This document shows positions 17,730 to 25,900 of a stretch of DNA of 64,000 nt, piece after piece. A program made the position numbers and the translations under genes. The DNA lies in assembly GCA_017435905.1 (NCBI GenBank), contig JAFSEB010000063.1, positions 45,052 through 109,051 of the forward strand, in the 5' to 3' direction. This DNA is from Clostridia bacterium (GTDB taxonomy: Bacteria; Bacillota; Clostridia; Christensenellales; CAG-138). How positions within the stretch are numbered: position 1 is the first letter of the stretch; each line of letters begins with the position of its first letter. Below the pieces are notes generated by a model. That model saw only the letters and a list, made by a program, of their open reading frames with translations. It did not search any database and had not been told where the DNA came from.

Positions 17730-17765
17730 AAAAAGCCTATTCTGAAAAGAATGGGCTTTTTTTAT
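17730..17765 (+). terminator. Terminator of the rplU operon
   Basis: AAAGCCTATTCT, GAAA loop, AGAATGGGCTTT, then seven T; one G-T wobble. Confidence 0.82.
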
Positions 17766-17794
17766 CACAGACGGTTTTGTTTGGGGAGGCTCTT

Positions 17795-18547
17795 ATGGAG
17801 AAAAAGCAAGGTCTCAGCGCAAATGCGCTCAAGCTGATCGCGATCATTGCCATGACGGTGGATCATCTTACCTGGGTGATCTTTCCCGGCTATCAGACGG
17901 CGCCCGGCATCCTGCTGCTGCACAGCATCGGCCGCATCACCGCACCCATTATGTGCTTTTTCATTGCGGAAGGGTATCGGTATACACGCAATATCAAAAA
18001 GTATGCGCTGCGGCTGTTTGCTTTTGCGGTCATATCCCACTTTGCCTATAACTTTGCCTTTGGCATCCCCCTTGTGCCCTTCAAGACCGGCATACTGAAT
18101 CAAACGGGCGTGATGTGGGCACTTGCATGGGGTCTTGCTGCCCTTGTGCTCATGGAAAGCGAAAAGCTGACTACGCTCCAAAAGACCCTTGCGCTTATTG
18201 CTATCTGCGTCGTATCGTTCCCGGCGGATTGGAGCTGCATTGCGGTGCTTGTGATCGTCAGCTTCGGTACCAATCGGGGAAATTTCAAAAAAAAGGCGCT
18301 TTGGATGCTCTTTTATGTGGCAATGTATGCGGCGGTATTTTTCTTTGCCATCGACAAAACCTACGGCATCCTGCAGATGGCGGTGGTGCTTTCGCTGCCG
18401 CTTATTCGCGTGTATAACGGCGAAAGAGGCAAATATCGGGGCATGAAGTGGCTCTTTTACTGGTATTATCCGCTGCACCTGATCGCATGCGGCATATTGC
18501 GGATCCTGCTGCACGGAAATATCGGCGTTCTTGCAGGGGGCATATAG
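17795..18547 (+). CDS. TraX-family membrane acyltransferase-like protein
   Basis: 250 residues from ATG 17795, GGGGAGG 5-6 nt upstream. Eight or so hydrophobic segments. LKLIAIIAMTVDHLTWVIFP, GRITAPIMCFFIAEGYRYT and WLFYWYYPLHLIACGIL are the TraX signature regions. TraX acetylates F-pilin in plasmids, but chromosomal homologues in Firmicutes are common and of unknown substrate. Single gene between two terminators. Confidence 0.87.
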   Translation: MEKKQGLSANALKLIAIIAMTVDHLTWVIFPGYQTAPGILLLHSIGRITAPIMCFFIAEGYRYTRNIKKYALRLFAFAVISHFAYNFAFGIPLVPFKTGILNQTGVMWALAWGLAALVLMESEKLTTLQKTLALIAICVVSFPADWSCIAVLVIVSFGTNRGNFKKKALWMLFYVAMYAAVFFFAIDKTYGILQMAVVLSLPLIRVYNGERGKYRGMKWLFYWYYPLHLIACGILRILLHGNIGVLAGGI

Positions 18548-18558
18548 AAATAAAAATG

Positions 18559-18588
18559 GGGCGGTACTGCTGTACCGCCCGTGTTTTT
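18559..18588. terminator. Terminator between TraX-like gene and rsmA
   Basis: GGGCGGTAC (18559-18567) pairs with 18572-18580, then GTGTTTTTAT; the stop of the convergent rsmA is within its 3' flank. Confidence 0.75.
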
Positions 18589-19414
18589 ATGAATGGATCG
18601 ATTTTTCCCATGCACCTGCAAGCCGCACGAACGCCTCCGTGGGGAGCGCTTCTGCCCGTGCGGAAGGGGGAATGCCTGCTTCTGCAAGCAGTGTCTCCGT
18701 TTCCTCCTTTGAAAAACCTGCTGCCTTGACGTTGTTGAGCATGGTCTTGCGGCGCATGGCAAAGGCAGCATCAAGGGCACGGGGCAGGAGGGGAAGGAGC
18801 GCAGCATCCTTTTTTCTTGTAAGCAGGATAACGGAGGAGTCCACCTCAGGCTGCGGATAATAGCTTTGCGGTGACAAAGACATCAGCGGCGAAACATCGT
18901 AATAATACCTTGCAAGCACGCTGAGCGGCCCGTATTGCCGGGAAGAGGGCTGTGCAAAGAAACGGTCGGCAGCTTCCTTCTGCAGCATCAGCGCCATGCT
19001 TTTGATGGGCAGGACAGAGGTGAGCAGCTTCAGGCAGATCGGCGTTGTCACATAATAAGGCAGGTTTGCCGCTACCGTGCAGCCTTCCTGCAGCGGCAGC
19101 ATGGCGGCAAGGTCGGTTTTCAGAAAGTCTTCGTGCAAAAGGGAAAAGTTGCCGTTCTTGCCAAAGCGTTTTTGCAGCACACGTACCATGGCAGCATCGA
19201 TCTCAACCGCCGCCACATGGGGCGAGATGCGAAGCAGCATTTCCGTCAGCGCACCGAGACCGGGACCGATCTCAAGGACGGGATATTCCGCCGCACCGGA
19301 TGCCTCTGCGATGCGAAGGGCAGCTGCTTCATCCACAAGGAAATTTTGCCCAAGCGCCTTGTTCGGGGTGAGCCCTTCCTGCTGCAGCAGCGCTTTGATA
19401 TCGGAAACGGTCAT
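18587..19414 (-). CDS. rsmA: 16S rRNA dimethyladenosine transferase KsgA
   Basis: 275 residues from ATG 19414, AGGAG 7 nt upstream. It dimethylates two adjacent adenines near the 3' end of 16S rRNA. Motifs: NKALGQNFLVD, the SAM loop LEIGPGLGALTE, and the catalytic NLPYYVTTPI; the C-terminal helical domain has the AMRRKTMLNN segment. It lies next to the G5/3D protein gene in the same direction, as ksgA and yabE do in Bacillus, but rnmV, normally between them, is absent. Confidence 0.95.
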   Translation of the reverse strand: MTVSDIKALLQQEGLTPNKALGQNFLVDEAAALRIAEASGAAEYPVLEIGPGLGALTEMLLRISPHVAAVEIDAAMVRVLQKRFGKNGNFSLLHEDFLKTDLAAMLPLQEGCTVAANLPYYVTTPICLKLLTSVLPIKSMALMLQKEAADRFFAQPSSRQYGPLSVLARYYYDVSPLMSLSPQSYYPQPEVDSSVILLTRKKDAALLPLLPRALDAAFAMRRKTMLNNVKAAGFSKEETETLLAEAGIPPSARAEALPTEAFVRLAGAWEKSIHS

Positions 19415-19484
19415 AAATATGCTCCTTTTGGTGTTGGTGGAAAAGAACAGGCGCACATCAGTGCGCCCGGATCGTGCGGAAAGA

Positions 19485-20723
19485 TCAGCCCATGCGCACA
19501 AGCACCGTTACGTTGCGCTTGCGCCCCCAGCGGCGGCATTCCTTTTCCGTGTTCATGAAAAGGTCAAGCTGGTTCACGGGGGATCCGTCCTCCCGTTTGT
19601 AATTGCGGAATGCGCCCGTATCCTGTGCCTTGCCGTAGCCGTAGCCTTTTACGTAGATCTCCGTACCATAGGGGATGTAGTAGGGATTCACCGCAATGCA
19701 GCCAAGCTTCGGTCTGACACCGGTTGCGCTCTGCGTGTCGCCGGTATAAGCGGTGATGTAGTCCATCGTCATTTCCACCCATCCGTCTTTGCCGGCGGTA
19801 GGGGGCTTTTTGTAAATGCGGAATTCGCCGCTCAGGTGGGTCTGGTAGTGGATCTTTGTACCGACTTTGATGATCTCCGGCGTGGAAGGGGTGATGACCA
19901 CCTGGTCTACCACCTCACGGGAAACACGGATGCCATTTTTATATGTAAGGCGGTAGGTGACCTGTTTGGTGCCGTCTTCGCCTTCCTGCAGCACAACGGG
20001 ATCCGTATCGTTGTAGACTTTATCGTCCTTCACGATCTCTTCCTTGTACTCAAGGGTCTTATAGGCCGTATCGTACTCCGTGACAACATCCGTGTGGATG
20101 ATCTGCATGCCGGGGGTAAGGCTTTCAAAGGAAAGGTGGGAGAGTTCATCGCTGACATCGTGCTGCACAGCTGCCGCACGAAGCGCATCGCCCACGGTGC
20201 CGCCTGCAAGGTGGAGCACGGAAACGCCATCCTGCGATTTCACGGCAACGGGAAATGCCCGCGTTACACGGATCTCCATACCGTCTTTAAGGGGTGCGGT
20301 GATATCGCAGGAAAGGATATCACCCTCACCGAGGGTGACGTGCTGGTCCGCAAGGAAGGTTTTTACATTGGTGGGGAAAACGCAGTGTGTGCTGACGGAG
20401 CCGTCTGCATCGAGCTGTACCGTGATGCGGGGATCGGGTGTGGTAACAAGAAGCGTGACCCATACGGCGCTCATAAGCATGGCGCTGAGCAGCACTACAT
20501 CAAGCAGGACCAAATACCACCGTTTTCCCGGGGGAACGGGCGGCATGATGCGCTGCTTTACGGGACGCGGTGCCTTTTCCTTTGCGGCAAAGAACTCTTT
20601 GATTCGGGAAAACAGCGTGTGCGGCGCATACCGGGAAAGCGTTTCCGCTTTCGGTAAACGCTCCTTTGCCCGGCTGAACAGCGCACGGGGCGAGTATTCT
20701 TTTATATAGTCCAACGGTTTCAT
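19485..20723 (-). CDS. G5 and 3D domain cell-wall protein (YabE-like)
   Basis: 412 residues. A cytoplasmic N-terminus with a repeated motif (SPRALFSRAKE at 11-21 and APHTLFSRIKE at 33-43), one membrane segment (about 70-92), DUF348-type beta-grasp modules (about 100-215), a G5 domain (about 220-295) and a C-terminal 3D domain (about 320-411: TAYTGD, AQDTGAF, LDLFMNT). The 3D domain is the lytic transglycosylase-type barrel of YabE/Rpf-like proteins that remodel peptidoglycan. The promoter is so close to the ATG that the mRNA should be nearly leaderless. Partner gene is rsmA. Confidence 0.9.
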   Translation of the reverse strand: MKPLDYIKEYSPRALFSRAKERLPKAETLSRYAPHTLFSRIKEFFAAKEKAPRPVKQRIMPPVPPGKRWYLVLLDVVLLSAMLMSAVWVTLLVTTPDPRITVQLDADGSVSTHCVFPTNVKTFLADQHVTLGEGDILSCDITAPLKDGMEIRVTRAFPVAVKSQDGVSVLHLAGGTVGDALRAAAVQHDVSDELSHLSFESLTPGMQIIHTDVVTEYDTAYKTLEYKEEIVKDDKVYNDTDPVVLQEGEDGTKQVTYRLTYKNGIRVSREVVDQVVITPSTPEIIKVGTKIHYQTHLSGEFRIYKKPPTAGKDGWVEMTMDYITAYTGDTQSATGVRPKLGCIAVNPYYIPYGTEIYVKGYGYGKAQDTGAFRNYKREDGSPVNQLDLFMNTEKECRRWGRKRNVTVLVRMG

Positions 20724-20730
20724 AGCATGT

Positions 20731-20760
20731 ATTATACCCTGTATCTGCGGAATGTGTCAA
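20731..20760 (-). promoter_or_regulatory. Consensus promoter abutting the YabE-like start
   Basis: Minus strand TTGACA (20755-20760), 18 nt, TATAAT (20731-20736). Transcription should begin near 20724, one base from the ATG at 20723, leaving no room for a ribosome site. Confidence 0.75.
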
Positions 20761-20795
20761 ATTGGCGAATTATCTCGGCGCCGCCACTCCGCAGG

Positions 20796-20824
20796 TTTAC
20801 AGAAGATTCTTGCCAAGTTATAAT
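20796..20824 (+). promoter_or_regulatory. Promoter of the MecA-like PBP gene
   Basis: TTTACA (20796-20801), 17 nt, TATAAT (20819-20824); start near 20831, leader about 75 nt. Confidence 0.72.
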
Positions 20825-20906
20825 GATAATAACCCTGCAGCGGCAGCGGAATCCAAATGCACCAACCGCACATTGTGCGTTTATCGGTTAGAAAGGCAAG
20901 CATAAC

Positions 20907-23081
20907 TTGAAACGGAATACTTGGACAGGCATCGCACGCACATTGGCGTTCCTTCTTTGCACGGCATTTCTTCTGCCGTGCCTTGGCTGTGTCAGCGCAC
21001 CGCAGCGCACCGGCAGTGCAGCCATTGAATCCTTTCTTTCGCTGATGGCAGCCGGGGATTATCAGGGCGCTTATGCGCTGCTTGCATCCTCCTGCCGCAA
21101 CGACACGGATACGCCCCGAACCAACCGTGTCACGATGCAGGAGTTTTCCGACCGCTACACCAATATCTTTGACGCCCTTGAGATCACCGGGGTAATATAC
21201 AAAAACCTTGCCGTAACAAGCGGCACCATCCTCTGCAAAGCCACCTTTGATGGCGTGTATACTTCCACCCTTGTGGGTGAGATGGAAAACAGCTTCAGCC
21301 TGCTTGCCACAAGGGAAGACGGCGAATGGTGCATTGAATGGGATCCCTCCTTGATCTTCCCCGAAATGGAATGGGGGGATACCGTCCGTGTTGCCACCAT
21401 TGCTGCAGAGCGAGGGGAGATCCTTTCGGACGGTTCTCTTCTTGCGGCTACCGTTGGCATCATCAGCGTTTATGCGGAGCCGTCCAAAATAGAGGATACC
21501 TCGCTTTTTATTTCCCGTGTGTCGCCGCTTCTCAACAAAACGCCGGAGGAGATCGAAAAGGCGCTTTCCAAGGCTTATAACGATGTGGCTGTGCTGGAAC
21601 AGTATTACAGCGATGAGCTTTCCGAATCCGTAACGGAGCAGCTTCTCAGTATCGAAGGCGTGGGTATCGATTACGGCAATTACGGCGTGCAGAGGGAATA
21701 CCCTTACGGCGCCACCCTTGCGCATCTCATCGGCTACGTGGGTGCGGTATCCGCCGCCACGCAGGAAGAACTTGAAGAAGAACTTGCTGCTCTCAATGAG
21801 GGGCGCACAGAACAGGACGGTCTTTACAATTCCGACTCCAAAGTCGGCAGGCTCGGCCTTGAAAAGCAGTTTGAACAGGAACTTCGGGGCAAGGATGGGG
21901 AGATGATCTACATCCGCACGGCGGAGGGAACGAACCGCCGCACCCTTTACAGGGCGGATGCCACCGATGGCTACGATATCGAACTCACGGTGGATGTTTC
22001 CCTGCAGCAGCGCCTTGAGGAAGTCATGGAACTTGTGCTTTTTGGCGATTCCACGGCAGGTGCGGTGGTGGTGATGAACCCCGTTACCGGTGCTGTCGAT
22101 GCCATGACATCCTATCCTTCTTACGACCTGAATCTCTTTGCCCGGGGCATCAGCTCCAAGGATTACAGCGCCCTTTTGAACGACCCCGCAAAGCCGCTCA
22201 TCAACCGCATCACGCAGGGTCTCTATCCGCCCGGTTCCACGATGAAGGCCTTTACCGGCGCCGCTGCGCTGGAGCTTGGCATACTCGATACGGAATATGC
22301 CTTTGATGAAAAGCTGATCGAGGACGATTACTGGACGCCTACGGAGTACGGCCCATGGATCTGGTCGCCCATCAAGCGTACCCATGTCAAATACCCCATC
22401 AGCGGTCCGCTCAACATGCGTAAAGCGCTGATCCATTCGGATAACGTCTACTTTGCCAATGCGGCGCTGCTCATCGGCTGGGACGTGTTTGAAAACTACA
22501 TGGAGAACATCGGCTTTACGGAGACCATCCCCTTTGATATCGGCGTGGCGCAGCCGCAGCTTGTCAACGAAGATACGGAAATGAACTATAAGCTCCTTGC
22601 GGACAGCGGCTACGGGCAGGGCGAGATCCTTGTAACGCCGCTGCAGCTTGCCTCCATGTTCTCCTGCCTTGCAAACGGCGGCAATATCGCCGTGCCCTAT
22701 ATCGTAGAGGGCATCTACAGGGAAGAGGGGATCCAGTATGATGTGGTCAGCGAGCATGTGGACAGTCTTTGGAAAACCGGTCTTGTTCCGCAGGAAGTGA
22801 TCGATACCATCACGCCGATGCTCAAGGATGTTGTGGATCCCACCATCAACGGTACCGGCCGCCAGCTGAAGGTCAGAAGCTGCACTGTTGCCGCCAAAAC
22901 GGGTACTGCGGAAATCGGCGACAACAAAAGCCGTGAAATCTCATGGTTCGTTGGCTACCGTACGGATGTGCCCGAAGAGGATGCACGCCTTGTGCTCGTC
23001 ATGCTGGAGATCCCGGCGGACAGTAAATATACGTCCCTTAAATTCGACATCGCCAGGGCGATGCTGGAAATGGATGCGTGA
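20907..23081 (+). CDS. Class B penicillin-binding protein with MecA-type N-terminal domain, lipoprotein
   Basis: 724 residues from TTG 20907 (AAAGG about 10 nt upstream; the next Met lies past the signal). The lipobox CLGC (Cys28) predicts a lipid anchor where most PBPs have a membrane helix. An NTF2-like MecA_N domain (about 38-150), a dimerisation region (about 160-330; RGEILSDGSLLA, DSKVGRLGLEKQFE) and the transpeptidase follow, with STMK (Ser443), SDN (about 510) and KTG (about 663). It crosslinks peptidoglycan; MecA relatives bind beta-lactams poorly, but resistance cannot be read from this. It is divergent from the G5/3D cell-wall gene. Confidence 0.92.
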   Translation: MKRNTWTGIARTLAFLLCTAFLLPCLGCVSAPQRTGSAAIESFLSLMAAGDYQGAYALLASSCRNDTDTPRTNRVTMQEFSDRYTNIFDALEITGVIYKNLAVTSGTILCKATFDGVYTSTLVGEMENSFSLLATREDGEWCIEWDPSLIFPEMEWGDTVRVATIAAERGEILSDGSLLAATVGIISVYAEPSKIEDTSLFISRVSPLLNKTPEEIEKALSKAYNDVAVLEQYYSDELSESVTEQLLSIEGVGIDYGNYGVQREYPYGATLAHLIGYVGAVSAATQEELEEELAALNEGRTEQDGLYNSDSKVGRLGLEKQFEQELRGKDGEMIYIRTAEGTNRRTLYRADATDGYDIELTVDVSLQQRLEEVMELVLFGDSTAGAVVVMNPVTGAVDAMTSYPSYDLNLFARGISSKDYSALLNDPAKPLINRITQGLYPPGSTMKAFTGAAALELGILDTEYAFDEKLIEDDYWTPTEYGPWIWSPIKRTHVKYPISGPLNMRKALIHSDNVYFANAALLIGWDVFENYMENIGFTETIPFDIGVAQPQLVNEDTEMNYKLLADSGYGQGEILVTPLQLASMFSCLANGGNIAVPYIVEGIYREEGIQYDVVSEHVDSLWKTGLVPQEVIDTITPMLKDVVDPTINGTGRQLKVRSCTVAAKTGTAEIGDNKSREISWFVGYRTDVPEEDARLVLVMLEIPADSKYTSLKFDIARAMLEMDA

Positions 23082-23153
23082 CACCGTTTTATACAAAAGT
23101 AACATCGTTAAAATATAAATAAGTAAAACACCCCTTTTTGGGGGAGAAACCAT

Positions 23154-23183
23154 TTGACTTTGTACATAACCCTGCCGTACAAT
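23154..23183 (+). promoter_or_regulatory. Promoter of thiolase gene
   Basis: TTGACT (23154-23159), 18 nt, TACAAT (23178-23183); leader about 140 nt without a recognised riboswitch. Confidence 0.68.
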
Positions 23184-23328
23184 AAAAACGTATTCCGGAC
23201 CGCAAGGCGCATGTACAGCATTCCCTTTGTACAGCGGCTTTGCGGACGTAGCTGTGTTTGCTGCAAAAGAAAGCCTTTGTGCAGCGGTGCCACACAGCAA
23301 ACAATATGAACGAAAAAGGAGTATCGTT

Positions 23329-24510
23329 ATGGCAAAGGAAATCGTAATCGCCGGCGCATGCCGCACGGCACTCGGTAAGTTTGGTGGCTCTCTTTCCGGC
23401 GTCCCCGCTGTTGAGCTTGGTGCGATCGTCATCAAAGAGGCGATCAACCGTGCAGGTATCAAGCCTGAGGATGTTGATGAAGTTCTCATGGGCAACGTTC
23501 TGCAGGCCGGTCTCGGTCAGAGCCCTGCCCGTCAGGCTGCCGTTAAGGCCGGCATCCCCGTGGAAGTTCCCGCCCTCACCGTGAATAACGTTTGCGGTTC
23601 AGGCCTTAAGGTCGTTAACATGGCTGCTGCCATGATCGAAGCAGGCGATGCGGAAGTCATGGTCGTCGGCGGTATGGAAAACATGAGCGCCGCTCCCTAT
23701 GCAATGCCCCAGGGCCGTTTCGGCTACAGGATGAACAACGGCACCCTCGTTGACATAATGATCAACGACGGTCTGTGGGATGCTTTCAACAACTACCACA
23801 TGGGCATCACCGCCGAAAACGTTGCCGAGCAGTATGGCGTTACCCGTGAAATGCAGGACGAGTTCGCTGCATGGAGCCAGCAGAAGTGCGAAGCCGCCCA
23901 GAAGGCCGGCAAGTTCGATGAAGAGATCGTTCCCGTTCCCGTCAAGGTCAAGAAGGAGATCGTGGAATTCAAGGTCGACGAGTTCCCCCGTCAGGGCGTG
24001 ACCGCCGAAGGCCTTGCCAAGCTGAAGCCCGCCTTCAAGAAGGACGGTACCGTTACCGCTGCCAACGCTTCCGGCATCAATGACGGCGCTGCCGCTCTCG
24101 TGATCATGACCGCTGAAAAGGCGAAGGAACTCGGCGTGAAGCCCATGGCCAAGTTCGTTGCCGGCGCCAGCGCAGGCGTGGATCCCTCCATCATGGGTGT
24201 TGGCCCCATCTATGCTACCCGCAAGGTTCTTGCCAAGGCCAACATGACCATTGATGATCTCGATCTCATCGAGGCCAACGAAGCGTTCGCCGCTCAGTCC
24301 GTGGCCGTTGCCAACGAGCTCGGTCTCGATAAGGCAAAGGTTAACGTCAACGGCGGTGCCATCGCCATCGGTCACCCCATCGGCGCTTCCGGCTGCCGCA
24401 TCCTTGTCACCCTGCTCTACGAGCTCAAGCATTCCGGCAAGAAGACCGGTCTTGCTACGCTCTGCATCGGCGGCGGTATGGGCGTTGCCACCATCGTGGA
24501 AGCTCTCTAA
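23329..24510 (+). CDS. Acetyl-CoA C-acetyltransferase (thiolase)
   Basis: 393 residues from ATG 23329 with AAGGAG upstream; an in-frame extension to 23227 has no signal. Nucleophile Cys89 in [30 protein letters not shown] with the active-site His, and LCIGGGMG with the second Cys. It condenses two acetyl-CoA to acetoacetyl-CoA, the first step toward butyrate or other C4 products in clostridia (ThlA/AtoB type). The usual hbd-crt-bcd genes are not adjacent. A thioesterase and an FMN protein follow. Confidence 0.95.
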   Translation: MAKEIVIAGACRTALGKFGGSLSGVPAVELGAIVIKEAINRAGIKPEDVDEVLMGNVLQAGLGQSPARQAAVKAGIPVEVPALTVNNVCGSGLKVVNMAAAMIEAGDAEVMVVGGMENMSAAPYAMPQGRFGYRMNNGTLVDIMINDGLWDAFNNYHMGITAENVAEQYGVTREMQDEFAAWSQQKCEAAQKAGKFDEEIVPVPVKVKKEIVEFKVDEFPRQGVTAEGLAKLKPAFKKDGTVTAANASGINDGAAALVIMTAEKAKELGVKPMAKFVAGASAGVDPSIMGVGPIYATRKVLAKANMTIDDLDLIEANEAFAAQSVAVANELGLDKAKVNVNGGAIAIGHPIGASGCRILVTLLYELKHSGKKTGLATLCIGGGMGVATIVEAL

Positions 24511-24526
24511 GAAACAGCAACAATTT

Positions 24527-24552
24527 GGGAGCGGCTCAAAAGAGCCGCTCCC
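24527..24552 (+). terminator. Hairpin after thiolase gene, weak terminator
   Basis: 11-bp stem GGGAGCGGCTC with its complement, AAAA loop, but only TTCATCGTT after it. It may cut read-through to the thioesterase 20 nt on rather than stop it. Confidence 0.5.
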
Positions 24553-24573
24553 TTCATCGTTAAGGAGGATCCT

Positions 24574-24948
24574 ATGCTTGAAACCGGCATAAAGAACGAA
24601 AAAAAGATCACCGTTACGGAAAAGGATACCGCCGCCTGCCACGGCAGCGGAACGCTTCCCGTGTATGCAACCCCCGCCATGATCGCCCTGATGGAAAACA
24701 CGGCAATGGAAAGCGTTGCCCCGTATCTGCAGGAGGGGGAGGGTACCGTCGGCACGCTGATCAATGTCAAACATGTTGCGGCCACACCTCTTGGCGGCGA
24801 AGTGCGCTGCGAGTGCGAGCTTGTGGAAGTGGACAGGCGCAGGCTTGTTTTTACGGTGCGTGCCTTTGATGGGCGCGGCACGGTCGGCGAAGGCACCCAC
24901 GAGCGCTTTATCGTCAACAACGAAAAATTCATGGCAAAGCTGCAGTAA
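24574..24948 (+). CDS. Hot-dog thioesterase, FlK-like
   Basis: 124 residues. A single hot-dog domain: TVTEKDTAACHGSGTLPVYA, then the helix MIALMENTAMESVAP, NVKHVAATPLGGEVRCECEL and VGEGTHERFIV. The Glu on the hot-dog helix and the His of KHVAATP match the fluoroacetyl-CoA thioesterase (FlK) group, which hydrolyses acyl-CoA esters. The natural substrate here is unknown. Placement behind thiolase suggests an acyl-CoA context. AAGGAGG is 6 nt ahead of ATG. Confidence 0.87.
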   Translation: MLETGIKNEKKITVTEKDTAACHGSGTLPVYATPAMIALMENTAMESVAPYLQEGEGTVGTLINVKHVAATPLGGEVRCECELVEVDRRRLVFTVRAFDGRGTVGEGTHERFIVNNEKFMAKLQ

Positions 24949-24958
24949 GGGGTTACCT

Positions 24959-25378
24959 ATGAAGCCCAATGAGATGACCGAGCGCATCATGCGTGAACGC
25001 TTTGGCGGCGATGCACTCATTGCCCTTGCCACGGTGGAAAACGGAAAGCCCTTTGTGCGTGAAGTGGACGGCAATTACCTTGATGGCTGTTTTTATGTCG
25101 TCACCCATGCAAAAAGCCGCAAAATGCAGCAGATCGAAAAAGATGCTGCCGTTGCCATCAGCGGCGAATGGTTCAGCGCAGTGGGGGAAGGGGAGAACAT
25201 CGGGCATCCCTGCAGGGAAGAAAACCTTGCGCTGCGTGAAAGGCTCAAACTTGCCTTCAGCACATGGTATACCATGGGGCATGTAAACGAGGATGATCCC
25301 GATACCTGCATCCTGCGCATCAAGCTCCGTGAGGGAACGCTCTTTGCGAAGGGAAACCGGTACGATATCGAGTTTTAA
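24959..25378 (+). CDS. FMN-binding split-barrel (pyridoxamine 5'-phosphate oxidase-like) protein
   Basis: 139 residues from ATG 24959, 10 nt after the thioesterase stop with AAGGGG between. The split beta-barrel reads ALIALATVENGKPFVREVDG, GCFYVVTHAKSRKMQQIEKD and AVAISGEWFSAVGE. The family binds FMN or related cofactors; members in this size class act as small flavin reductases or nitroreductase-like proteins. No specific reaction can be claimed. Same transcript as the thioesterase, ended by the hairpin at 25391. Confidence 0.82.
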   Translation: MKPNEMTERIMRERFGGDALIALATVENGKPFVREVDGNYLDGCFYVVTHAKSRKMQQIEKDAAVAISGEWFSAVGEGENIGHPCREENLALRERLKLAFSTWYTMGHVNEDDPDTCILRIKLREGTLFAKGNRYDIEF

Positions 25379-25390
25379 ATACGGAAAAAT

Positions 25391-25427
25391 CAAAAGCGCG
25401 ATGGAATGCTTTCCATCGCGCTTTTGA
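25391..25427. terminator. Bidirectional terminator between PPOX-like gene and SRP RNA
   Basis: Perfect 16-bp stem 25391-25406 with 25411-25426, TGCT loop; A-runs left and T-containing flank for both strands. It ends the plus-strand operon and the minus-strand SRP RNA. Confidence 0.82.
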
Positions 25428-25430
25428 AAA

Positions 25431-25699
25431 CCGCGCACCCATTTCTGGACAATGCACCTCCGGGCGGAATATGCGGCAGGCGGCTCCTGCCAGGCAAACC
25501 CGCGGCACATCGGCTGCTCCGCTTAATGCTGCTTCCGTCAGGACCTGACATGGTTCACAGACGCCGATTGCACAGGACCCGGCGATCAATACTCCTTACC
25601 GATCCCAGACCCCGAAAGGCAAAGCCGCAAAACGGGAATTGTACCCTGCTGTAGCGGATTGCAGGTATAGGGCACCGCTAACTCCCCGCCTAGCGCGGC
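25431..25699 (-). ncRNA. ffs: SRP RNA, large bacterial type
   Basis: About 269 nt. The S-domain hallmark is present: GAACCATGTCAGGTCC, then GACGGAAGCAGCATTAAG, and further GTTTGCCTGGC. The 5' part (GGCGGGGAGTTAGCGGTGCC, then CTGCAATCCGCT) matches the Alu domain of Bacillus scRNA, so this is the long form with Alu and S domains. The 5' CCGCGC and 3' GCGCGG ends can pair as helix 1. Ends are placed from that pairing and from the promoter. Confidence 0.93.
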
Positions 25700-25705
25700 A
25701 TGACT

Positions 25706-25734
25706 ATTCTACCTTGTATTTCACGGGAATGCAA
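25706..25734 (-). promoter_or_regulatory. Promoter of SRP RNA
   Basis: Minus strand TTGCAT (25729-25734), 17 nt, TAGAAT (25706-25711); places the RNA start at about 25699. Confidence 0.72.
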
Positions 25735-25743
25735 GAAGAAAAA

Positions 25744-25833
25744 CAAAAAAACGGCCTTCATTGCTGAAGGCCGCCTGAAAACTTGTCGGTGTTGAAAGGG
25801 TCATCCTTTATCACTGCCTGTTTTCTCACTTGC
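25744..25833 (-). ncRNA. Candidate small RNA with own terminator
   Basis: On the minus strand a TATACT box (25840-25845) is followed by about 90 nt with a closing pair GAAAAC/GTTTTC, an inner AAAGG/CCTTT hairpin and a clean terminator (CGGCCTTCA stem 25752-25773, then TTTTTTTGTTTTTC). No open frame of note. The -35 region is poor. It may instead be only the 3' end of the queG transcript. No known RNA family is recognised. Confidence 0.4.
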
Positions 25834-25900
25834 AAGCTTAGTATACACCCGGATGGCATGGAATTCATCACAAAAGTGTTACAAAAGCCGCAAATTTCTA

